Shown: in pieces, positions 6,491 through 11,091 of the stretch | How the letters are laid out: the number at the start of each line of letters is the position of its first letter | How positions within the stretch are numbered: position 1 is the first letter of the stretch | Source of the DNA: Chloroflexota bacterium | GTDB taxonomy: Bacteria; Chloroflexota; UBA6077; CF-72 | Assembly (NCBI GenBank): GCA_019247135.1 | Contig: JAFAPL010000895.1 | Span: forward strand, 1-11,091 | Length of the DNA: 11,091 bases | Direction: 5' to 3' | Position numbers and translations under genes: made by a program | Notes under the pieces: generated by a model | What the model was told of the DNA's origin: nothing | Database searches by the model: none | Seen by the model: only the letters and a program-made list of their open reading frames with translations

Positions 6491-7856
6491 ATGACGGCGA
6501 GCGCTGCTATCCAGGAGAGTGCAATCCGGGACGATGGGATCCACCTCACGGCTTCACAGAAGCGCGCGGTGGTGGCGGGTTCGATCGGCAACACTGTCGA
6601 ATGGCTGGACTGGTCCATTTTACAGCTCGTTCGCACCTATTTTCGCGGCCCAGTTCTTCGGCTCCGGCAGTGCCACGGTCGCGCTGCTATCGACGCTGGC
6701 CGTGTTCGCGGTCGGCTTTGTCATGCGACCGGTGGGCGGCGCCGTGCTGGGTGCGTACGCGGATCGACATGGGCGCAAGGCGGGCATGACGCTCACGATC
6801 GGAATGATGGCAGGCGCGGCCATCGTGATTGCCATCTGTCCGGGGTACACACAGATCGGTGTTCTGGCGCCGGCGGTGCTGGTGATCGCGCGTCTGGTTC
6901 AGGGCTTCTCGGCCGGCGGCGAGTTCGGCAGTTCGTCCGCGCTCCTGGTGGAGTCAGCAGCGCCGCGCCGCCGCGCATTTGCCGGGTCGTGGCAACAGGT
7001 GTCGGTGGGAGCTGGAGTGCTGCTCGCGTCGCTGCTGGGCACCGTGCTCACTTCGACGCTCAACCCCGACGCGCTCGCCGCGTGGGGTTGGCGGCTTGCG
7101 TTCGCCGTCGGTGGAGTGCTGGGCCTGGTCGGCCTGTGGATGCGCGTTTCGGTGGAGGAGACCGCCCAATTCACAGCCACGGCGAACTCCGGCCGGCGGC
7201 AGAAAAACCCACTCTGGGCCATGCTGGTCAAACACCCTGGTGCGGCCTTGCGAGTCGTGGCCATCACAATTCCGGGCACGCTCACGTACTACATCTGGGT
7301 CAGCTACATGGCGCCTTATGCGGCCACCGCGACTGGCATACCACTGAACCAAGCCTTTCTCGCCAATACCATCGCGATCGTCATCTTCCTGTTCTTACTG
7401 CCATTCGCTGGAATGCTGTCGGATCGAATCGGCCGCAAGCCGACGATGACCGTGTTTGCGCTCGGTTTCCTGCTCATCGCCTGGCCGTCGTTCCACTTCC
7501 TCCGGAACGATTTCTGGATTCTGTTCGCCATCCAACTGGTCGGCGTGATTTTGCTGCTGGGCTACTCCGCGAACTGCGCGGCGGTCATGGCCGAGCAGTT
7601 CCCGGCCGAAGTGCGGACGGTCGGGATTGGACTGCCGTACGCGCTGGCCGTCGCGATCTTTGGCGGTACGGCGCCGTACATCCTCACCTACATGACGTCG
7701 AACGGATTGCAAAGCTATATCTGGCTGTACGTTGCCGCGGCCGCCATCGTTGGACTGGCCGTCTACACCACGATGCCAGAAACGCGTGCGCGCGAGCTCG
7801 ACGCGGCCGCCCAGGCCCCGAGCCTGGAGTGGGCCGAGGGTGTAAACCCCGCCTGA
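6491..7856 (+). CDS. MFS transporter, metabolite:H+ symporter (MHS)-like, with an N-terminal single-base frameshift
   Basis: This is an inner-membrane major facilitator protein of about 454 aa once a frameshift is corrected, with about 12 membrane segments. It probably imports a small organic acid or betaine-like compound with protons. The N-terminal family motif GSIGNTVEWLDWSI (30-43) is read from ATG 6491. Its continuation YSSFAPIFAAQFF is in another frame from 6621. Removing one T from the TTTT run at 6618-6621 joins them exactly. Further motifs are GAYADRHGRKAGM (loop 2-3), RLVQGFSAGGEFG (helix 4 region), WGWRLAFAVGG (helix 6 region) and GMLSDRIGRKPTM (loop 8-9). GGAGG at 6473-6477 is 13 bases from the ATG, and AAGAG at 6481-6485 is closer. 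The gene lies 20 bases after the SDR stop, implying one operon, perhaps uptake and oxidation of the same compound. It is convergent with the hydrolase gene to the right. Confidence 0.85.
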
Positions 7857-7903
7857 TTGGATGGGAGCCTTTGAAGATCGGAGTTACCGATTGTGCTGAG
7901 TGG

Positions 7904-9073
7904 TCAGCGCTTGATGGCGTAAACGGCGCGTTCGAACTCCCTGTAGACCTCTATCACCTTGGGGTCGACGAATGGCAGGATCTGCGTCAGGATGACGCCG
8001 GTCACTTTCTGGACCGGGTCGATCCAGTAGTACGTATTGGCCAGCCCCGCCCAAGCAAGGCTGCCCGCGGCGCGGCCGCAGCCGGTGGGTTCAGTGGTGA
8101 TCATGAAGCCCAGGCCCCATCGAATCGGCATGCCCGGGTACGGGTCATGATCGTTCGAGCTCGCCGGCATCGCCGTCCGCATCACCCCTGCCTCGAGCTC
8201 ACCGATCTGGTTGCGCCGCATCTCCGCCACCGTCTCGGGTCTCAAGAGCTGTACGCCGTTGAACGTCCCGTCATGCAGCAGGGCTTGCAGGAACAGCATG
8301 TAGTCCGGCCCGGTTGAGTACAGCCCGCCGCCGCCCATGAAGAACTCGGGCGCTTGCGGCACCTCGAATTCAATCGCCTCGAGCGAGCCGTCGGCGTTTC
8401 TCACGTGCATGCTCGACAGGCGCCCGCGCTGATCCGGTCCGATGACGAACCCCGTATCCCGCATGCCGAGCGGGTCGAAGATATTTACGCGGAAATACGC
8501 CTCGATGGATTGGCCGGAGACCGCCTCGACGGCCTTACCGGCCCAGTCGATATTGATGCCGTACTCCCAGCGCTCGCCGGGGTCGGCCACCAGCGGTGTG
8601 GTGAGCGCGCCGTTCTTGCACTCGATGATGCCTGGTAGGGCGGCGTGTTGTGAGTAGCGGCCGATATCCGCGTTCCAGATGTCGTAACTGAAGCCCGCGG
8701 TATGCGTCAGCAGATGCCGCAGGGTGACTTGCGTCCTGGGTGCTCGTAGACGCGGCGTCCCATTGTCCTCGAAGCCTTCCAGCACGCGTACGTTCGCCAG
8801 CTCCGGCAGCCATGCGCCCAGCGGCTCATCCAGTGCGAGGCGGCCCTGCTCCACGAGCTGCAAGGCGGCGACCGTCGTCACCGCTTTCGTCATCGACGCG
8901 ATCCAGCACACGGTATCCAGCGTCATGCGCACGCCGCTACCGATCTGACGTTCGCCGAACGCGTCGGCATAGATCACGCCTGAATCGTCGGCCGCTAGCG
9001 CGATGACCCCCGGTATGTCTCCCTCAGCCACGCTGTGCGCCAGAACTTCACCTGGTCCGATCGTCGCAACCAT
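7904..9073 (-). CDS. Serine hydrolase of the beta-lactamase class C / EstB-like family
   Basis: The 389-aa protein has the class C beta-lactamase (penicillin-binding-protein-like) fold. Motif 1 is SMTK (Ser60 nucleophile, Lys63 base), preceded by DTVCWIAS. The LLTHTAGFSY segment (121-130) is typical of the group. Motif 2 is in WEYGINIDWAG, with Tyr171 as the likely second catalytic base. The third motif, KTG in true beta-lactamases, is replaced by WAG in SLAWAGLANTYYWIDP near the C-terminus, as in EstB-type esterases (W-G-G). This favours an esterase, transesterase or peptidase over antibiotic resistance. No signal peptide is visible, so it is probably cytoplasmic. The ATG at 9073 has a G-run (CTGGGGGG) 7 bases upstream as its ribosome binding site. 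A possible -10 box, TACGAT, lies at 9107-9112 on the minus strand. The gene is separated from the DUF2382 gene by a strong hairpin and is transcribed alone. Confidence 0.85.
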   Translation of the reverse strand: MVATIGPGEVLAHSVAEGDIPGVIALAADDSGVIYADAFGERQIGSGVRMTLDTVCWIASMTKAVTTVAALQLVEQGRLALDEPLGAWLPELANVRVLEGFEDNGTPRLRAPRTQVTLRHLLTHTAGFSYDIWNADIGRYSQHAALPGIIECKNGALTTPLVADPGERWEYGINIDWAGKAVEAVSGQSIEAYFRVNIFDPLGMRDTGFVIGPDQRGRLSSMHVRNADGSLEAIEFEVPQAPEFFMGGGGLYSTGPDYMLFLQALLHDGTFNGVQLLRPETVAEMRRNQIGELEAGVMRTAMPASSNDHDPYPGMPIRWGLGFMITTEPTGCGRAAGSLAWAGLANTYYWIDPVQKVTGVILTQILPFVDPKVIEVYREFERAVYAIKR

Positions 9074-9106
9074 CGTGAACCCCCCAGTGAAAGACAGTCC
9101 GGCACT

Positions 9107-9112
9107 ATCGTA
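9107..9112 (-). promoter_or_regulatory. Possible -10 box for the serine hydrolase gene
   Basis: The minus strand reads TACGAT (TANNNT type), placing a start near 9100 and a leader of about 27 bases carrying the G-run ribosome binding site. No -35 match is seen at 17 bp, so this is tentative. Confidence 0.25.
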
Positions 9113-9182
9113 GTCCAGACACCGAGCGCAGGTTCCCCGCTCGTGTGCTCGACTTTGGGGAGGAACCGTCCATCACTCGGAG

Positions 9183-9216
9183 GCGACCAGTGGACAGGAC
9201 GGCGTCCACTGGTCGC
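9183..9216 (-). terminator. 13-bp perfect hairpin downstream of the DUF2382 gene
   Basis: GCGACCAGTGGAC (9183-9195) and GTCCACTGGTCGC (9204-9216) are exact reverse complements around an 8-base loop. The hairpin begins 12 bases after the stop of the minus-strand DUF2382 gene and lies before the hydrolase promoter region. No T-tract follows on either strand. It is most likely the operon terminator or an mRNA 3'-end stabiliser, in a genome where GC hairpins without U-tracts seem to be used (compare 915-939). Confidence 0.6.
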
Positions 9217-9228
9217 GTCGTACCCCGG

Positions 9229-9690
9229 TCAGCGAGGTGCGTTGCCCTCGCGACCGACCTCGACGTCCCCGGTGGCGTCAACATCGACCACTTCTTTGCG
9301 GACCGTATCCGAGACACGCTGGGTTTCCTGGACAGCGCGTTTGCCCACGTTAACCTCTTCGTACACGACCGATTGCTTGTCGACCGAGACCTGGTCCTCG
9401 CGCACCGGCACTCGCAGCACCTCAGAGCTGGCCTCGATCGGCTCGTCGCTGGGACGGCGATCCACGGGGTGGCGCTCGACGGTTACCTCCTCACGCGTGA
9501 CGGGTACTTCGAGCGTTTGCTCCTCCTCGACCACCTCGGTGCCGAGCGACACCCGGCCCGACTCGACCTGCTGTTTGCGGGCAGCGAGCTCTTCTTCGCG
9601 CAACTGGACGACGGCGTCCGATTCCTCGCGTTGAGCCGTGCCGTCGTGTTGCCCGTGCTGTCCGAGGATGTGTCGTTCTTGCGATGTCAT
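9229..9690 (-). CDS. DUF2382 (YsnF/AvaK-type) domain stress-associated protein
   Basis: This small, highly charged protein (153 aa) contains a DUF2382 domain at about residues 28-137. The family signature is the repeated beta-hairpin pattern: ESGRVSLGTEVVEEEQTLEVPVT (44-66), REEVTVERHPV (66-76), then VLRVPVREDQVSVDKQSVVYEEVNVGKR (91-118). The two L-x-V-P-V units form an internal repeat. The N-terminal 27 residues are polar and low in complexity. Family members are often linked to general stress, desiccation or osmotic stress; no enzymatic activity is known. The ATG at 9690 is well supported by AAAGGAG nine bases upstream, the clearest Shine-Dalgarno in the window. It starts 30 bases after the stop of the membrane-protein gene, indicating a two-gene operon, and is followed by a strong hairpin. 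Confidence 0.85.
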   Translation of the reverse strand: MTSQERHILGQHGQHDGTAQREESDAVVQLREEELAARKQQVESGRVSLGTEVVEEEQTLEVPVTREEVTVERHPVDRRPSDEPIEASSEVLRVPVREDQVSVDKQSVVYEEVNVGKRAVQETQRVSDTVRKEVVDVDATGDVEVGREGNAPR

Positions 9691-9720
9691 GTATCTGAAC
9701 TCCTTTCTTGTCTTGGGCCT

Positions 9721-10536
9721 CTAGTTGTCGCTGGCCCCTGTCCGGGTGCTTTGCAGCCCGGCGCCGTTGGTGCGAGATTCCGGCTCTGCGGGCGCCGACG
9801 CGCGTTGCTGCGCGGCTTCCGCGGCCTGGGCCATCTGCGGTGCGGCCTGCTGTCCACGCACATACCAGCCGTGCACGATCTGCGCGGCGGTCTCGCGGCC
9901 ACCCAGGCCGAATGCCAGGCCGAGAGCAAGTGCGAGCGCACCGACTACGGCCATGAACAACGTGTTGACCAGGGTCGCCGCAACCCCGATCTGGTTGACC
10001 GCGATGACAATGGCAAATGCCCAAACGGCCACGCGAGCGATGGTCGCCAGCAGGTCAGGATTTCCGAGGCCCGACTCGGCCGTTGCACCACGCACCAGGC
10101 CGGCCAGCGCGTTGGCTGCCAGACCACCGACCACGAGCACGACGAGGGCGACGACGAGGTTCGGCAGCCACAGCAGGAGCTGCTGCAACACCTGCGACAC
10201 GGCCGGTAGGCCGAGCGCATCGAAGGCGGTGACGAGCACGATCAGGCGTACGAACCACTTGGCCAGGTTCGCCAGGAACCCGGCCGCGTCGGTGTGGACG
10301 CCCATGTTCTGGACGAAGCCGCTCAGACCGGCGCGCTGGGCCAGATCGTTGAACTTGACGGCACGCAGGAGCGCGGCAACAGCGGCTGCGATGGCAGAAG
10401 CGATCAGCCAGCCGATGATCAAGATGACCAGGAAGCCGATGATTTTTGGAATGCCACCCAGCAGGAGCGCCAGTGCGGCGGCAGCCGAGCTCATGACGGC
10501 GGTGCCCCAGTCGGTCACGACGGGTGTAGAGGGCAT
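9721..10536 (-). CDS. MscS-like conserved-TM-helix membrane protein lacking the MscS cytoplasmic domain
   Basis: From ATG 10536 the protein is 271 aa with about five membrane segments (roughly 32-58, 92-110, 123-146, 164-184, 188-210). Two parts resemble the conserved TM-helix repeat: IPKIIGFLVILIIGWLIA (29-46) and LPNLVVALVVLVVGGLAANA (124-143). The last segment, ending GLAFGLGGRETAAQIVHGWY (206-225), resembles the pore-lining helix of small-conductance mechanosensitive channels. The beta-rich cytoplasmic vestibule of MscS is missing; instead there is a short Ala/Gln/Pro-rich tail. It may be a channel-like or scaffold membrane protein acting in osmotic stress. A GTG at 10566 is a possible longer start without a ribosome binding site; the ATG has GGGAG 12 bases upstream. 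It is the first gene of an operon with the DUF2382 gene, and a sigma-54-like promoter lies upstream. Confidence 0.8.
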   Translation of the reverse strand: MPSTPVVTDWGTAVMSSAAAALALLLGGIPKIIGFLVILIIGWLIASAIAAAVAALLRAVKFNDLAQRAGLSGFVQNMGVHTDAAGFLANLAKWFVRLIVLVTAFDALGLPAVSQVLQQLLLWLPNLVVALVVLVVGGLAANALAGLVRGATAESGLGNPDLLATIARVAVWAFAIVIAVNQIGVAATLVNTLFMAVVGALALALGLAFGLGGRETAAQIVHGWYVRGQQAAPQMAQAAEAAQQRASAPAEPESRTNGAGLQSTRTGASDN

Positions 10537-10614
10537 ATCGGGGGGTCTCCCGGAAGCGAGATTCACAGGCCGGCCAGCTGGCGTGGACCGGAGGACGGGC
10601 CTACGCCGAGCGGG

Positions 10615-10631
10615 AGCATGATTCGTGCCAA
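10615..10631 (-). promoter_or_regulatory. Sigma-54-type (-24/-12) promoter candidate for the MscS-like/DUF2382 operon
   Basis: Read on the minus strand, TTGGCACGaatcATGCT matches the -24/-12 consensus YTGGCACGRNNNTTGCW at all but one informative base (ATGC for TTGC). The GG-to-GC spacing is exactly the required 10 bases. The predicted start near 10604 gives a leader of about 67 bases before ATG 10536. No enhancer-binding AAA+ activator gene is in the window, and the host may lack sigma-54, so a chance match is possible. Confidence 0.35.
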
Positions 10632-10640
10632 TTCTGCTAG

Positions 10641-10654
10641 CACTATCTGATCAG
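10641..10654 (+). promoter_or_regulatory. Possible -10 box and CTGATCAG palindrome upstream of the GntR-type regulator
   Basis: CACTAT (10641-10646) could be a -10 element giving a start near 10653, a leader of about 7 bases, and no Shine-Dalgarno. The perfect 8-bp palindrome CTGATCAG (10647-10654) lies at the predicted start of transcription, a place where a GntR-type protein could autoregulate. An 8-bp palindrome is common by chance, so the evidence is weak. Confidence 0.25.
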
Positions 10655-10659
10655 TTCTC

Positions 10660-11091
10660 GTGCTGTACGAGCTAGGTCCCCGCGCGCGGCGCGTCTATCA
10701 GGCGCTCATCGACCAGATTCGCTCAGGCGAGCTTGCGCCCGGAACGCGGTTGCCCGCCCACACCCAGCTCGCCGCGTCCTTCGGTGTCGCTCCACTCACC
10801 ATGCGCCAGGTGCTCGCCCGCCTCGAAGCCGACCGTCTCGTCGTGCGCGAGCGCGGGCGCGGGACGTTCGTTCGCGCCGCCGAGTCCCCGTACGTCCTGG
10901 TCGTTGCCGCCCGCCCCGCCCAGCGCGCGGACCTCGAACAGCAGGTCCGCGGCGCCGGGAAGCGGCCCGTCGTTGCGGCGACGCCGGCCGAGGCGCTGGC
11001 GACACTCGAGCGTGAGGCGGTCGCGTCGCTCGCGATCATCGAGCTGCGTTTGCCCACCGCGAGCGCTGGGCTGCGACTGGTCCGCAGAGTA
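10660..11091 (+). CDS. GntR-type winged HTH fused to a degenerate receiver-like domain (3' truncated by window end)
   Basis: The frame is open from GTG 10660 to the last base (144 residues so far). A TGA at 10648-10650 just upstream and the lack of other starts fix the GTG. Residues 3-73 form a clear GntR winged helix-turn-helix: YQALIDQIRSGELAPGTRLP, LAASFGVAPLTMRQVLARLE, then the wing VVRERGRGTFVRA. From residue 78 the sequence follows the response-regulator receiver pattern: VLVV strand, helix RADLEQQVRGAG, ATPAEALATLERE, LAIIELRLP. The acidic pair after the first strand is Ala83-Ala84, and the phospho-acceptor Asp position holds Glu128, so it may not be phosphorylated. The usual GntR effector domains (FCD, UTRA, aminotransferase) are absent up to the cut. 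It is probably a transcription regulator, divergent from the MscS-like operon with 123 bases between starts. The C-terminus is unseen. Confidence 0.8.
   Translation, partial: MLYELGPRARRVYQALIDQIRSGELAPGTRLPAHTQLAASFGVAPLTMRQVLARLEADRLVVRERGRGTFVRAAESPYVLVVAARPAQRADLEQQVRGAGKRPVVAATPAEALATLEREAVASLAIIELRLPTASAGLRLVRRV

Noticed and set aside
6445..6625. Programmed ribosomal frameshifting in the SDR and transporter genes
   Set aside because: Neither site has a canonical slippery heptamer, stop-codon context or obvious downstream pseudoknot. Homopolymer sequence error or simple mutation explains both with fewer assumptions.
5557..6789. Extended SDR frame of about 410 codons
   Set aside because: The N-terminal extension before 5701 lies over the signal-peptide region of the divergent gene and shows no family similarity. 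The part after 6454 is the result of the frameshift.
7857..7903. Two small hairpins (ATCGG/CCGAT at 7877-7891 and GCTGA/TCAGC at 7895-7908) between convergent genes
   Set aside because: The stems are only 5 bp with no T-tract; such short repeats are expected by chance. A bidirectional terminator is possible but not supported.
6491..8317. A long open frame of about 608 codons starting at the transporter ATG
   Set aside because: Only its first about 43 codons are transporter. After the TTTT run it is an out-of-frame reading of the transporter and then antisense to the hydrolase gene, with Arg/Gly-rich non-protein-like composition.
7904..9073. Antibiotic-resistance beta-lactamase
   Set aside because: The KTG motif is replaced by WAG as in EstB-type esterases and no signal peptide is visible, so resistance is not supported.
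9145..10209. Plus-strand frame of about 354 codons opposite the DUF2382 and membrane-protein genes
   Set aside because: It is the antisense shadow of two well-supported genes, and both minus-strand products have recognisable families and ribosome binding sites.

Overview
The window is high-GC DNA (roughly 60-65% by eye) from a free-living environmental bacterium. Three things suggest a Chloroflexota/Dormibacterota- or Actinomycetota-like soil lineage: leaderless or near-leaderless starts behind TANNNT -10 boxes, a double Clp_N protein with a DNA-binding-like tail, and a GntR helix-turn-helix fused to a receiver-like domain. This placement is an inference. A good sigma-54 promoter match near the right end fits those lineages poorly and leaves the question open. 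There are no rRNA or tRNA genes, CRISPR arrays, insertion sequences or phage genes.

Layout, left to right. (1) A two-domain SRPBCC protein (+, start probably one base outside the window). (2) After a GC hairpin, a double Clp_N protein with a ribbon-helix-helix-like C-terminus (+), whose predicted leaderless promoter contains a perfect inverted repeat. (3) A tandem SpoIIAA/STAS-like protein (-), convergent with the previous gene. (4) An N-acyl-D-amino-acid deacylase-type amidohydrolase (+), divergent from (3). (5) A secreted Asp-box (BNR) propeller protein (-), whose 3' end overlaps that of (4) by 11 bp. (6) An SDR oxidoreductase and an MHS-type MFS transporter (+) in an apparent operon. Each carries a single-base indel in a four-base homopolymer that breaks its frame. 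(7) An EstB-like class C beta-lactamase-fold esterase/hydrolase (-). (8) A two-gene envelope/stress operon (-): an MscS-like conserved-TM-helix membrane protein followed by a DUF2382 protein, ended by a 13-bp perfect hairpin. (9) Divergent from it, the 5' part of a GntR-HTH plus degenerate-receiver regulator (+), cut by the window end.

How the genes fit together. The SDR, transporter, amidohydrolase and esterase-like hydrolase look like a scavenging/catabolic set for small organic compounds, but only SDR-MFS has operon spacing. The MscS-like/DUF2382 pair looks like an envelope or desiccation/osmotic stress unit. The most interesting parts are regulatory: the Clp_N-RHH protein with a dyad over its own start, and the GntR-pseudoreceiver fusion facing a sigma-54-like promoter.
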